From Silene conica (lineage: Eukaryota > Streptophyta > Magnoliopsida > Caryophyllales > Caryophyllaceae), in the NCBI GenBank assembly GCA_029255685.2, contig CM055312.2, forward strand, positions 13,044,649-13,108,648: a stretch of DNA of 64,000 nucleotides, given 5' to 3'. A program made the translations under genes and the position numbers. The notes under the pieces are model-generated. The model worked only from the letters and a program-made list of their open reading frames with translations, searched no databases and was not told where the DNA came from. This document shows positions 1 to 12,462 of this stretch, one piece after another; positions within the stretch are counted from its first letter, which is position 1; each line of letters begins with the position of its first letter.

Positions 1-240
1 ACGAATAACTAGTCCGCATTGGGTCTTGCCCATAACCCCGTTTTTCACGAACGGTCCAAGCATATCGAAATCGATTGTCACTTTATACAGGATGCTATTC
101 TTGACGTGGTTAATCCAAACAGAGTACGTCTCCACTCATCTGCAGCTGGCGGATATTTACACCAAGGCATTGGGTGCTTCTCGGTTTCAGGTCCTTCTCC
201 GCAAATTGGGTATTCTCGTTCTCCATACTCCAGCTTGAGG
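1..240 (+). pseudogene. Ty1-copia pol 3' tail (RNase H end), decayed
   Basis: This is the last part of a Ty1-copia polyprotein, where RNase H ends. Readable pieces are [20 protein letters not shown] (about 34-93) and, in another frame, [15 protein letters not shown] (about 128-172). Both are standard copia end motifs. A frame change lies between them near 95-125. The sequence finishes with a purine run (TTGAGGGGG, 235-243) like a polypurine tract, so a 3' LTR should follow. The body of the element lies left of the window. It is a dead fragment, not a gene. Confidence 0.85.
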
Positions 241-661
241 GGGTACTAGGTGGATATTATGTAATACGAGGATATTGTATTCGGGTTACGATATTTTAGC
301 GATATTATTGTGTTTGTATTCGCACTACGCCTTGTAACTATATCTAATAAGACAAGCCTTTTCCCTTATACTTCTTAACATTACATTTAAATTGCCATGT
401 CACATTAAACTTGCACGTCACATTACTTTAGTTAGCCTTTTAATAAAATTTTATAGATAAGAATAATAGTCATATTTTTATATCTTTGTATCTTTAGTCT
501 GATCGTTAAGTTATGGTTGTTAAATTCCTGTTCTACCCGTGTACGAGCTTATTGGTATTAGGATTAATAATGATATATTTCGCAAACTTCTTATTATTGT
601 GGACAATTTTTACAAGTAAATAAATGATTGTGACGGAAAAATATTGGGACAAATGCCAACT
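241..661 (+). other. LTR-like AT-rich stretch after the copia tail
   Basis: By position this should begin with the 3' LTR of the copia remnant, since it follows the purine run at 235-243. I cannot place its right end because no second LTR copy is in the window. There is no coding potential. The stretch ends at the 3' end of the thaumatin-like pseudogene. Confidence 0.4.
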
Positions 662-2555
662 TCACATGACTGCCTCTCGTCCTTTAAAAACATCCGTGGT
701 GGGGTAGGAAATAACCTTAAGCTCACGTAAGGAAGAACATTCGTTTAAGAGAGAAGGACTATTATCATATGCATAACGTAAAAGTGGCAGGACATGCATG
801 CTTAAAAAACATGCTTATAACTAGACTCTCTACAAGTTTGTGGGTTATTATACTCATTCCTACAACACAACTCATCACTGTTAAAGGCTCCACACCCACT
901 TTTACAGCCCATAACCGGCCCATAATCATCGCTACCCCGAAACTGTAGCTGCCCGGGGTAGGTCAGCAGTAAGTCGGAGCTGCACCCCACAACAGCGCAA
1001 AGCCCAATACCCTCGTGTGGGGTTACGGTCGTAGGGAGGTTAAACCCGTCAACAAGGCTTACTCCGTAATAAGACTGATCTTTGTACCCGTTGTGTAATA
1101 AGAACTGGGCTAAGGTTGCGGAAGTCGCTCCCCCGAGTCCACTGCACTCGAGACAACCCCTGTAATCGCTTGCAGCGCAGTTGAAATTCCCATCAACGTA
1201 GGCGCAGGCGGTTCGGCCCCAGATGAGCCCAGACCAGTGGGTGTTGGGGGCTGGGAAAGAGCGGTGACTTAGAGTCGAAAGTTCAAAACCGCCTTTTTCG
1301 AGGACTGGGGAGCCTGAGTTTGACAGTGTTGAACTTATTTTGTTGATGATGACAAGTCCTCTTTCTTTCCGTCCCCTCTTAATTAATGGTTTTTGCTAAA
1401 CGTGTTTTGACAGGTTAACAAAGACTTCTAGCTTGCTCGGAAATTGGATATAGCATGAGGATTTGTCTCGGTCCGTGTCTAGTAATTCTGTAAGAATATA
1501 AGACTCGTAATCACTCTATCATTCAATCTCATAAATCACGGCCAAATATTTTTACTATTATAAAATCTTTGAAATATTTTTTCTAGTAAAATATATTTTT
1601 GAATCTTCCTAACTTGTGTCATATAGTATCATCTAATTTGGTTAGGATCTATTTGAAAAAAGATTTGATTTGCTTAATAATTGACAAATGCTTCTTACGA
1701 AAATATGGTTGCCGATTATAAGAGATTGATTTGTGAGGAATCTTCCAAGTCAACTCATCTCATTTAAGAAGAGTATTGCTTTGCATTGATACACGGTTTT
1801 AAGAGAGAAAAATTAGAGAAAGTTTTTGAGCAACAATTCAAATCAATTTAAAAGCTTCTCTAAGTTTTGCAACGGTCTGAGTTGAGTCCATTTTATAAAA
1901 TCTGTTTTTGCAAAACATTTTTTCAAGCCATGATTTTAAGATTGTTTTTGAGTATACAAGTTCTTATATTCATAGTGGAAAACAATCATCCTTCATTGTT
2001 CAAATTGATTGAACCATATAAGAAGACATTTGAGTTGTAATTTTTCGTTTTCGATAAAACATTCATTGGAGTACGGGTTGTACTCGTGTTGCATGATCGG
2101 GTTGATTGTGAGGATATTTCTTTGTAATCGGGTTTGGTTATAAGGAGATTTTTAATAAGAGAAAGAGGGTGGACGTAGGCTTTTAGAGAGCTTGTGTCTC
2201 GGGCTTTTCTTCTTTTTATTTGTTTTATTTTCATTCTCGTTCATAGTATTTTTTTCACGCGAGCAATCAGAACAGCACAGCACAGTATCAGTATTTGAAC
2301 AGACATCGTGACTGTTCAATTAGCCTGTATAATGCTTCAATATAAGTCGTGAATGTTATTTCCGCTTTAATTTTAAAAATAGTACTTAATTCAGCCTCTT
2401 CCCCTCTTAAGTACCGGATCGATAAACTCAACAGGCTGAATGACTGGCAAAATTGGGAATGGACAATTGTTGACCATGGTAAAGATGAGCTCACTTTGGG
2501 CTTGGGCGAGGAAAGGTAGTATGTAGAGGAGTGTAAGAAGAAAAATGTTTGCCAT
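662..2555 (-). pseudogene. Thaumatin-like protein (PR-5 family) pseudogene
   Basis: Thaumatin-like proteins are secreted, disulfide-rich defence or stress proteins of about 220-250 residues. Reading the minus strand from ATG at 2555, a signal peptide (MANIFLLTLLYILPFLAQA) runs into FTMVNNCPFPILPVIQP, the usual mature N-terminus. A GT donor follows at about 2432. The body resumes at about 1326-800 with SNSGSPVLEKGGF, HWSGLIWGRTAC, LAQFLLHNGY, SLVDGFNLP, GCKSGCGAFNSDELCC and NNPQTC, all in family order with most expected cysteines. At about 800 the frame breaks in a T run; ACP is then in the second frame, and YAYDNSPSLLNEC in the third, ending at 662. These two frameshifts, plus an LTR-like insertion near the intron-exon 2 border, make it a pseudogene. 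One of the breaks could be a sequencing error. Confidence 0.78.
1327..2301 (+). mobile_element. Probable solo copia LTR inside the thaumatin-like gene
   Basis: The stretch starts TGTTGAAC and soon has GATGACAAGTC, matching the start of the copia element D LTR at 42350 (TGTTGAACC, GATAATGACAAGTC). Further in it has GTGGACGTAGG (about 2170), again as near the D LTR end. Flanks are GACAG (1322-1326) and GACAT (2302-2306), a 4-of-5 target duplication. No internal coding region exists, so a solo LTR is the best reading. The right border is uncertain. Confidence 0.5.
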
Positions 2556-4234
2556 TTTATAGTGTGTTTTTTTTGTTTTTTTTCCTTTTTTTTTAATATT
2601 TTTTTTTTTGCAACAGTAAAAGAAAAGTTACAGGAAAGCTAGCTGAGCCACACTATGGGCTCGCTTATTAAGATTTCTAGGAATAAAACTAATACTTAAG
2701 CAATGAAAGCAATCAACCAAAGACCAGATGTCAGAAAGAACCCCCTTATTAAGATGATGTATATGAAATAGTGGAAGTTGAATTAGGATGTTATTTATAG
2801 GAGTGTTAGTACTAAGCTTACGTCTTATGTGTTAAACAAGATTAAGAAATGATGAATTAGAATATGTTGGACCGTGTTGCATACCTTTGTTATTTCGTTG
2901 TCATGTGAAAATAAATAGAGATAGTGATAAAAGACCGCAAAATCTTTTTGAAAAGCACGTTAAAGAGGGTCGTAAATTAAAATGTCGTTAATATTTAACG
3001 ACAAAAAAACGAGATTAGAAGTGTACAAGTCTTGTACTCCGTGCTATCAACAATGATGTTTGGAAATTGTTTATTCGGGAATTCTAGGAGATGATTAGCA
3101 TGCCCATTTTTATTCCGCAACTATTCAAAGTAGAAATTTGGGTGTATGTATGAGATTACAAGGGGTTAAAATAGAGTTAAAATTAATTGGATATTTAACT
3201 CCACTCAAAACCACCCTAATCAAATATTAGAATGGATTACCCATTCCGAAAGTTCCAATCCATCTCAGATTCTCAGTCCTTCGTTTATCTTTTTTTTTTT
3301 TTTTTTTTTTAATCCTGGGCACTACACAATGCGATATTTCAGACTCATATCTCAGCACCGAACGTGTCGAGTCAGATGCCAGATTGCATTTTCTAAGCTC
3401 ATTGATCAATCCACATTCAATTGGATATACAGGTGACTGTTAGTTTACAGAATTGAAATATTTCACCTGAAAAAAAATTAGACGGCACGAATATTATATT
3501 CTATAGAAACATAGACAGACTGTTGGTTTACGGAATTGAAAACCATGTAGCAGTTCAGTTTCACTAGCTTTGCTGCAGCAGGCCTGCAGCTGTATTGGCC
3601 GTGTTACTGGACAGCACAAGTATTGAATTCGGAATCATGACATCAGAAACTCGGAACAAGATTTCAGGGCATTCACCTCTGCATCCCATTGCTGTCATAG
3701 ACCAGAAATAAGTGTGGTTCTGAATGCTTATAAGCAATCCCAATCACAGAGGGGTACAATCCAAACAGAAAGAAAGCACGGAAATAGCATAACAGAGTTA
3801 GCAACGAAAGAAAAAATTCGAAGCACAATTCCATGTGGAGTCCTCAAACAATTGTTCCACTAAAAGCCCATATGAAACAGAGGCTGCCATTTGCGAAATT
3901 TGACATCATATGTACACGATATTGGCTGCGTAAACATTGCTGTTTAACTATCACATATTTAAGACCTAACGAGGTGACAACAAGCACCGATCACCATCAA
4001 TCATTAAGACGACACATGTTATCAATCCACTAGACGCATTGATCACCAAATCGGCTATCTCTCATCTCAGCTGCGCTTGTAAAAAGTATTGTCGCTCTAC
4101 GACAACTAATTAAACCGAAAATTTACTCATTCACTCAGACTATTCACATTTAATTGGCTCTAACTCTCTATAACAATCAACTGTGTTGAATGAATCATTG
4201 AATGAATCCTATGTTCCTCAATCCACATAAGAGG
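2556..4234. other. Intergenic, no gene seen
   Basis: It holds T-rich low-complexity runs at about 2569-2610 and a pure T run near 3291-3310. A 24-bp imperfect direct repeat (about 3434 and 3517, GACTGTTxGTTTACxGAATTG) is also present. The right end (about 3830-4234) is probably the 3' UTR of the methyltransferase that reads leftwards into it. Short ORFs here have no family resemblance. Confidence 0.6.
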
Positions 4235-7200
4235 TTAAAAGAGCCTCTTCCTGCAGGTAGCAGCACCACAATAGCAAGCCATTTGCTTAATCTTGCCATC
4301 GGGTCCGATAACACTGTTAAGCGCATATCCATAATCATAGGAAAGCTCCTGCAAGTACAACCACCTACCCATTTAGTGCAAAAATAATGGTTTACATTCT
4401 AGTAGAACCATGCTTATATACTACGGAGTACAACATAAAACATAACATAATAAACAGAGAAAGAAAACTGGTGAGGCGACACTTCAATGATTATCAGATT
4501 ATAATGGTTGTTTCGAGCTAACTCATAATGAAAGTCGGTTTCTATAATTGTCTCCGACTACATTTGAGTTTATTAGTTGCTTTATTTCATCATATTATAA
4601 AGCCAAACGAATAGCTCATCTTTTCACGATATCAAACAAGGAGGTGACACCAAAATGCGAGATTAAGGTTATACTGTATTTCACAAGATTAAACTCCACA
4701 CCTCCAGCAGTTCATGTAAATGTGATGAAATCCAAGATAAAACAATTGTCTCAATAAAGTCATTCTGTACCGTACATCCAATCTCGTAAAATTAGGTGAA
4801 AGCTTTAAGACATCAATATGGAGAGGCTGACAAGAGAAGAATTGGGTGCGGTGAGGGTGTTTCCATTTGAAGAAAAAGGACGGACAAAAGAAATGGTAAT
4901 CCTCGAACTTCAATACAAAAGTGAAGAAAATCGTATGCTATTCACGCTAATGGTGCATCTTCTTATCCATCAGAATCTAAACTCAAAACGACCATGGTAT
5001 GGACAACCCTAGTTTTACATCAACCGTAGTACATATCACTGATATCAGACACCACATTTAGTGCTAGTTTAATATTGAAACCTAAAATGTCAAGCATCGC
5101 TCTAAGTGCAGCACTGAGAGTCTGATATAACCTTCCGTTCAGCACTCAGTGTACCATTTTACACATGACAAACCTCAACCCCAAACAATAAATTCCGTAT
5201 TTGCGCATGAGTTCTTTGATCTTGACCAAAGCTAACTAATCTCAAACCTGGAATTTTTGTGCTGTTTTTAGTATTAGACAGTTTCAATATCCATCAGATT
5301 ATTATGATGCCTTCAAAAATACAGGCTACCTTAAGGGAAGGTGAGCAAGACCAAAAAAAAAATCCTAAGACGGGCAATAACAATACTCTTGAACTCACCT
5401 GTAGTGGGGAAATATTATCTGCCGCGAAAAGCATCACCGTCGCTAGTTTAAGGTCATGATGAGAGCTCAGAATACATTGGATGAACAGGTTTGGCTCACA
5501 ACTGTGATTTATGAACCTAGCTAAATTTCCAGTCGATACAGCATCAATGCAAAATTCCTCTGTACCATCATCAACCTTCTCCGATAAAACTTCAGAAGGA
5601 ATAGACACATCTCTTGACCTCCTCTGTTAACAAATACATAAGAAAATATTACGAGCAATTTGGCTCAAACAAACCAGCAAGCGCATTCAAGGCCCAGTTA
5701 TGAACATTCATTAACCAATACCTGTCTGCCCTCGAGCCCATTCATAGTCTGCAAGCAATCTATGTCCAAGATGAACATATTATCCAAATCCAATAGACTG
5801 TTTGCCTCATCTGATCTTTTCAAAACTCCAACGTACTCGCATATTGGTGAACCGGCTGGGATGTAATCCCAAGATCTGACACCCCAACCCTTATTCGGTG
5901 TACGGAAAACCTAGGTAAATGTTAACAATATGTTCATCAGCAACAAATCATAGCTAATGAAGTCGATATTGATTGGTCAAATACATAACCTCAAAGTGGA
6001 ATCTTAATCCCTTTTGGGAAGTACGATTAACACAATCAGGTCCACAGCCACAATTTGGGCCACACTCGAAAACTACATTCTTTGCTTCTACAAGTCTGAA
6101 AAGCAAGCAGACAATAGTTGAGAACTAATAGCTAAATCAAGTAATATTAAAGGTCACAAACTGGTTCATGCACCCACCTGCCACCATCTCTCTTAACATA
6201 TGGGAAGTAAGAACCATTCAGCTTAGCACAAGCACAAAGTTTCGGATCCACGCAACTTCTCACACAATGACAGCCAACTTTAGGAGCAGGGATCTTCAGA
6301 TTTCCAGTAACTTTAATAGATTCGCAGTACTCGAAGCCTAATGATTTGGTAGCATAAATTGTACAGCAATACAGTAAGAAATTGTACAGCAAGTGTTCGC
6401 TCTCCTAGTACTTTGGTAGAACCAATCATGCAGAAATAGAGTGGGAGATTAGAGAACTTAAATAGTCTTGGTTAAAGTTTAAATCTCAGAACTTTAAGAG
6501 TATAAAATACAAAGTATAAAACCAAATTTCGGTTAGTTAATCATTGTAAGTGTGTAACTGCGGCTAAAATTATATTAACTGCTTAGTTTGAATTTTGAGA
6601 ATGTAAACTGTATAAATTCTTTTTTCATAAATATCGCAGAACTCGCAAATATCTCAAAATATAACGCTAAAGGAGTGGAACGGCGACATTACTGACAGAA
6701 ATAAGGAGATCTAGACAGTAGAAACACATGCAATAAGAGTTTGCATTTGTAGTTGACAGCGTGGATGCTTTATAGCTATATGCGGAAAAAACAGCATATT
6801 ATAAACACAACTAGATAGTGCAATATACCTGTGGTTGGTAACGGTGAAGCATCGACTAGATTTGTTGCTGGAATGGGAATATCTTCCAGGCCCCCAGAGA
6901 TATCCTCACAGACTAGTCTTTAAGCCACAAACAAATTGAAAGGAATATATTAATTGTTTAATAAATAAGCGGACACGAACTGTATTAATCTAAGTAACGC
7001 GTACCCTGGCAGTTCAGCAATAGTATCTGGAACCCCGCCTTTGATGAATTGAACCTGTCAAATCCATTAAGAACAGGTTAAGGAACAAACACGTGCTGTC
7101 TAAATTAACTTTCTGTAACAATAATCTGCGCTAGAGCCTTTTGGAATGTGGACGGAAGCAATAGCATTGCACATTTTCACTCACAATAGTCAGGACTCGG

Positions 7201-9561
7201 GAAGCCTTCCAATCACTGGGGTGATAATAATAAGAACGAGACTCTACAGTTGAACACACTCGGGTTTTATCTAGCTGCTACAATAAATACATATGAAGAA
7301 TGAAGAGCACAAACAAACCTGGGTAGTAGTTGTTAACTTTGGCTGCCCCCCAAGCCGTTTCAAACTGAACTTGTAAACAGTGAATCCCGAGTGACCTTTA
7401 TCTGCCCAGTACTTGTCTACCTGTTCAAAACACATAAGAAAGAATTTAAAAGTTAAAACTCTGTAAGAACACAATAAACGTCATTGATGGCCAACAAATA
7501 ACAGGAACCCAGGATAAGAAAAAAACTGCCTCGTCAATCGTCATAAATAGTAATGTGAACCGTGGACTTGCAACTAAAGAAGGCGTTACCTCATCAAAAA
7601 AGCAAATCATAATCATACAAACATTCAGAACGGCTTCAACTTCGCACAAACCAACCAACGCCATAATTTAAATCAAGAATCTAACAATAACAAAGTACAT
7701 AACCAAGCCCACAAATGCAGAGAGCTTTAAACAAGGTGTACCTTATAGAGGCCATCATATGTGTAGACTTTTCCGACATAAGAGCTTTCTGAGGGACGAC
7801 CCCTGATTACCCGAACAGGCAGACCTTGCAACATACTATTCTGCATAAAAAATATATGCACAAGGAATCGTGAAGATCGAGAACATATATAACTATGCCA
7901 AAATGTTACATATAATATCAAATCCAAAGACAAACCTTAAGGGCTAAATTGCCCCCTGTCATTCGCTGATTAGCAATCTGCTTCTTGTTACCTTTGAAGT
8001 CGTTCCCCCCTTGACCCGTATAGATAACATCTTCCAAGTTATCAAGGTCATCTTCATATTGCCCAGACATTACTATGGACACAGCTAGTGGAAGTACTTT
8101 ATATTTTTTGTAGTTCTGCACAAAACGAGTTTAGTAAACAAATTCTCATGGATTGTCTTATTTGACGATTAAGATCATCAATAAAGCTCTGGTGGCACGA
8201 CTGCCATGAATTTGAGCTAAATAAAAATATGTACATCTGCAAATATTTGGATCAGAAGTGTCTAATACAACTATAGGACAGGTAGTAATGTCTTTGGAGA
8301 GGCTGGCAATAAGGTAGTTAAAGAGACTGTAAAAAAATGTCCCCAATTCAAGGGATCAAGAACTAACGATCACATCAAAACTGAAGTCATCACAATCCAA
8401 GAGAACAGTAGCAAATAAAGATGATTATTTACCTCTTTCTTACAGTCCTTGCTTATGATGTCAATACCATTCAGCCAATGGCTATGAAAACCTACGGCCA
8501 CCATTTCACATCTACAGAAAAATTGGTGCCCGACATCAACACCTGCAAAATAAAGGTTATTGCATTATCACCTATTTTTGCTTCCACGAGTGTACCATCT
8601 ATTCACAAGACACTGATTGTACAACAGAACACAATCCTACCAGGGATGGGACCGATCTGTTTTTCACGATATAGAATTTTCTTGGCATCACGCATCTGCA
8701 ATACTAAAAAGTTAATTCCTCCCTTGCTTGTATGTCAAAAATAACAAATAAAATGATTAAATAGATGATCATATTGTAACTAAATTCACATTACCTTTGT
8801 CGCAGCCTTTAAGTCCGGACGGTTAGAAGGCGATTTACTTGGTTCTCCAGACTCCTGCGGAAGGCATGAACCATATTAAAACTAGATGTTAGAAAAAATA
8901 ACTTGCATATTCTTCAAGCAAGCAGAACACCTTTTTCTTTTCTGCAGCTTTTTTGCATCTCGCCTCTTCCTCCTACAACCGCCACCATCACCAAGAAGTA
9001 ACAAAGTTTGTCAAAGAAATTTTGGATTTTAACTCAGTAATAAATCAACATCAAGAGTTATATATAATACCATACTTGGACGCAATGCAGATAGAATTTG
9101 TGAAATTCTCTAAGAGTCTCCTTAACCTTCAAATGATCACTCTTCTCCGAAGAAACCCCAGCATCAACGTCACGTGGCTGATTCCCGATCTCCATTGAAC
9201 CACCTCCTTCCTCCATAGACTCTTGGGAAAGGCTCTTAGCCATCTCCACGGAAACTGTGGACTTCTCAAGAAGGCTCCTATCCATTTCCTTGGAAACTGT
9301 GGACGACTCCCCAAGATGGCTCTTAGCCATCTCTACAGACTCCCCAATAAGGCTCTTAGCCATCTCCTTGGAAACGACTGGCATACCTGCTGCAGGCAAC
9401 CCTGTCTTCTTTGAGTGTTTCTGTTCGATCTTCCGCTTCTTTGCTGGCGTTTCATTGCAGGTCGACTGCATTAACGTTTCATTGTAAGATACTTTCCTTT
9501 TTCGCGTACGCTCACTTCTCCTGAGCCCACTCTCCACTTTCTCCACTTCTGTGTCAGTCAT
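4235..9561 (-). CDS. SUVH4: SUVH4/KRYPTONITE-like histone H3K9 methyltransferase
   Basis: Nuclear enzyme expected to bind methylated DNA through its SRA domain and methylate H3 lysine 9, sustaining CHG methylation with a chromomethylase. I read 15 exons: 9076-9561, 8931-8972, 8795-8854, 8641-8695, 8433-8542, 7936-8115, 7742-7840, 7319-7420, 7005-7054, 6829-6917, 6178-6337, 5990-6095, 5722-5910, 5399-5623 and 4235-4348. All have GT/AG borders and sum to 2067 bp (688 residues), against about 624 in Arabidopsis KYP. Domains: basic N-terminus (1-175), SRA (about 215-370; SIVMSGQYEDD, GNLALK, VYTYDGLYKV), pre-SET cysteines (about 425-515; GCHCVRSCVD, ECGPNCGCGPDC), SET (about 515-665; FINHSCEPN, ELSYDYGY) and post-SET CYCGAATCRKRLF. 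All catalytic motifs are present, so it looks functional. Oddities are an N-terminal EMAKS-type repeat and FFCRCEM where relatives usually have FFSRAEM. The symbol is by resemblance. Confidence 0.93.
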
Positions 9562-9663
9562 TACTAAACAAAATATTCAGTCCTGCATAAATGACAATAC
9601 TTAAAGTCTGCACGCTCACATTCGCGACAGTAAACTCTACTCATACCAGCAACTACAAAGAAA

Positions 9664-10135
9664 GGAGGCACATAATATCCTTCCATCGCCTACATTTTTA
9701 TCTTATTACATAACACGAAGTAATGTACTCACTACGTCTCAATCATTCATTTACCTTTGATTAAATTACTCCTCACAATGAACGTAATAGATAAACAAAC
9801 AAATGATCGGGACAGATGGAGTGTTATCGTAATATTTCCAATCCTATCACCATATCATACCATATGACTACATCTAATATTCTATTAAGTCTGCGCTTCG
9901 TGCAGACCGAGGCACATAATATCCTTCTATCTCCTACCTTCTTATCTTATTACAAAACACGGATTAATAATACTCCCTACATCTCAATCATTTGTGTACC
10001 TTTGATTAAATTACTTCACACAATGAATGTAACAATAAACAAACAAATGATCAGGACGACAGATGGAGTATTATCTAATATTTCCAATCCTATCGCGATA
10101 TCATACCATATAAGTCCATCTAATACTCTATTTCA
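9664..10135. repeat. Tandem duplication carrying two Stowaway-like MITE copies
   Basis: Two diverged copies of a roughly 230-bp unit lie at about 9664-9890 and 9908-10135. Both start near GAGGCACATAATATCCTTC and end near the TCTAATAxTCTAxT stretch. Each contains a short element with inverted ends: CTCxCTACxTCTCAATCAT on the left and AAATGATCxGGACxxAGATGG on the right (about 9726-9825 and 9971-10071). A TA-flanked CTCCCTCCGTCC-like end is typical of Stowaway/mariner MITEs. The region is upstream of the methyltransferase. Confidence 0.6.
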
Positions 10136-10433
10136 CAATACATCACCGAGACAAAGTCCGCGCTTCGCGCGAAAGAGGCACGCCATTTTTTTGCACACAC
10201 ATTTGTATTTTTGAAAATAATATACTCGGAGTAATTTGCAACAATACACGACAATGTTAAATCATTTTTCGGAAACAGTCTCTTTGTGTTACTAACACAA
10301 TCCGACTTCCTCTCTTCCCGCCATTACCACAACATCTAATGTAAATACACACAATAATTGAATGATATGCGCCTATGCTACTACAATTAGGGCATAAATA
10401 AGTAAAAATATAAATCAAACAGGTTCATACTTA

Positions 10434-10526
10434 CGTCTTCTACTCAAATCATTTATTTACATTTAATTAAAATAATTTTCACAATGAATAAAACACGTAA
10501 ACAATTGAATGAAACGGGGGGAATAC
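10434..10526. mobile_element. Third Stowaway-like MITE copy
   Basis: It resembles the two MITE copies at 9726 and 9971, with CAAATCATTTATTTACATTTAA on the left half, CACAATGAATAAAAC in the middle and a GGGGGGAATACT right end. It is more decayed than they are. Confidence 0.45.
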
Positions 10527-10584
10527 TGATTTGCAGAAGTAGATAAAAAAGAAAGTTGATAGTAGACGATGATTTTACCTTGTG

Positions 10585-10725
10585 TTTTGGTGAATTATGG
10601 AGGGAAAAGGAGAAGAGTGAAAGTGAAGTGCAAAGGACAACTGTCTTAGCTTTCTGAATATATTCCGTAATCCGTACTGACCAGAATCGTTGATTCGTGC
10701 CATCGTGGATTGTCTAAATGGAAGT
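10585..10725 (-). other. Possible 5' UTR exon of the SUVH4-like gene
   Basis: On the minus strand a pyrimidine-rich, UTR-like stretch (TCTTCTCCTTTTCCCTCC) ends in ACAAG followed by GTAAAATC, a good splice donor at about 10585. An upstream non-coding exon with a roughly 1-kb intron to the ATG at 9561 would fit. An ATG near 10702 opens a short ORF with no resemblance, so I do not call it coding. RNA evidence is needed. Confidence 0.3.
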
Positions 10726-10779
10726 TGTAGAGCAAGTGTTTTTTTTTGGTCTCGGTTGGTTAGCAAAAAAAATGTGATG

Positions 10780-11420
10780 ATTTGAATTGATCCGATATCT
10801 AATTTGTATCTGATCCAAAATAATGGATATTTGATCTGAAAAATGGTTCGGTTGGGATATAGCATCCCAAATATTCGGATATCGAATCAGATACAGATAT
10901 CATGTTTAAAAATTTGGATATCCGCTATCCGAAAGTTATCGGATCGACTATATATCAAATATCGGATCGGATATCAAATATCGGACCGGATACCCGATAT
11001 CCGTTTAATATCCGATCCGTATCCGAGGTTTGATCCATAAATATTAAATAACACTGGCTAATTTCATTTCCGATCCGTATTTGACGGACTATTATGCTCG
11101 GAATGTTATGTATATGGATATCTGTTTTTGTATTTGGCAACGCTAATTTTCCTTGGTAGGTAGCGGGTTTATGTTTAGTAATGTATATCGAATGAAATTA
11201 ATATTACGCTAGTTTTCCTTTTTATTACAGTTTTGACAATATATATTTACACGGATCGGATCTCGGATCTCGGATAATTGATCCGAAATTTTCCGATTGT
11301 TTCGGATACTAAATTTCGGATATCCGATCATTTCGGATCAGATCATGGATAATGAAATCTTGGATTTTCGAATCGGATATCTGATCCGAAGTATAGTTTC
11401 GAATCAGATACTCCATCCAT
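10780..11420. repeat. ATCCGAT/GGATATC-rich degenerate repeat region
   Basis: Two blocks (about 10785-11035 and 11250-11410) are built largely from short variants of GGATATCCGATCC, on both strands. A 200-bp unrelated stretch separates them. The words are not in a fixed-length array. It is non-coding; ORFs across it are artefacts of the repeated word. Confidence 0.7.
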
Positions 11421-12462
11421 ACTCTACCCTACTTTTAAGTACTATAAAAAAGATTTTCTACTGCAAGTAAAGGTTTGTATAAATTAGTTCTAAAATAAGA
11501 ACTCAGTATTAAAACTTGGAGCGTAATTAATATATCTCTGAAAAATGTTTATAACCAATTAAATTTAAGTAATTTCTATTTTCAACTAAAAAATAATAAT
11601 TCTTTGATCATGCTTATTTGATGAAAAAGTATGATAATGAAAAGTGGGATCCATTTAAAAAACTTTATTCAAAGATCGTTTATTGTAAACAAAAGTTTTT
11701 AAATATTGGAACTAGTGAAAAATGATATGGCAAAAGAAAAACTTTACCTAAAGTTGTTCTATTGTTATTTCTCTTATCTAAGAACACCCAACAATAATCG
11801 ATAATTATTATATGAGATGGCTTATTTATAATCAGATTGTTTTGTACGTGACCATTACAATTTAGAAGTTTGTGACTTCGGAAATTCGTCTAACTTGACC
11901 TCCCACCTGTTCGATATTATTGTCACAATACATTTGGGGATTAGCCAATTTGTATTTTACTAGGCATAATAATGGATAATAAGTTTATAAACATATATCA
12001 ATATAAACTGGAGTATTGAAGCAGTAGCAATTTTTAAAAAATGCATATTAAAAATGTAACTTAAAAAAATTACAAACAAAAGTGATTTCAGAAAATTGAT
12101 TTGTAAAAACCGAATCATGACAGTATTTTATTACAAGCTTACAACCGCTCACAAGGAGCATGTAGGAGTAGTTACAACCCGTTTAGAAGAAAGAGATGTC
12201 AAAAGAGACGGCCAAATAATGAATATGTTATTGTGCGAGTTGCGATCAAGTTAATGGAATGTGTTAAGCTAATACAACTCCGTCACACTTGACTGCCCCA
12301 AAAGCATTCGATATCAGCTGCTACTGTCCGACTATGCATTGCTACAATAATTAAAACCCGAAGAAAATGATAACGGATTATTGAAAATTAAAATGCTCAT
12401 CAAGATTTCATCTATACAAATTCCATATATATCCAATGATCCGAAATACTAAGTATTATAAA
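11421..12462. other. AT-rich intergenic stretch, nothing recognised
   Basis: I see no ORF of family resemblance, no RNA gene and no clear repeat. The right end (about 12300-12462) may be the 3' UTR of the strictosidine-synthase-like gene. Confidence 0.5.

Noticed and set aside
2288..2494. 68-codon ORF on minus
   Set aside because: It lies in the intron and exon 1 of the thaumatin-like gene in another frame.
3291..3310. T run as a terminator or poly(A) end of a retroposon
   Set aside because: No target duplication or element body could be matched; may be simple slippage.
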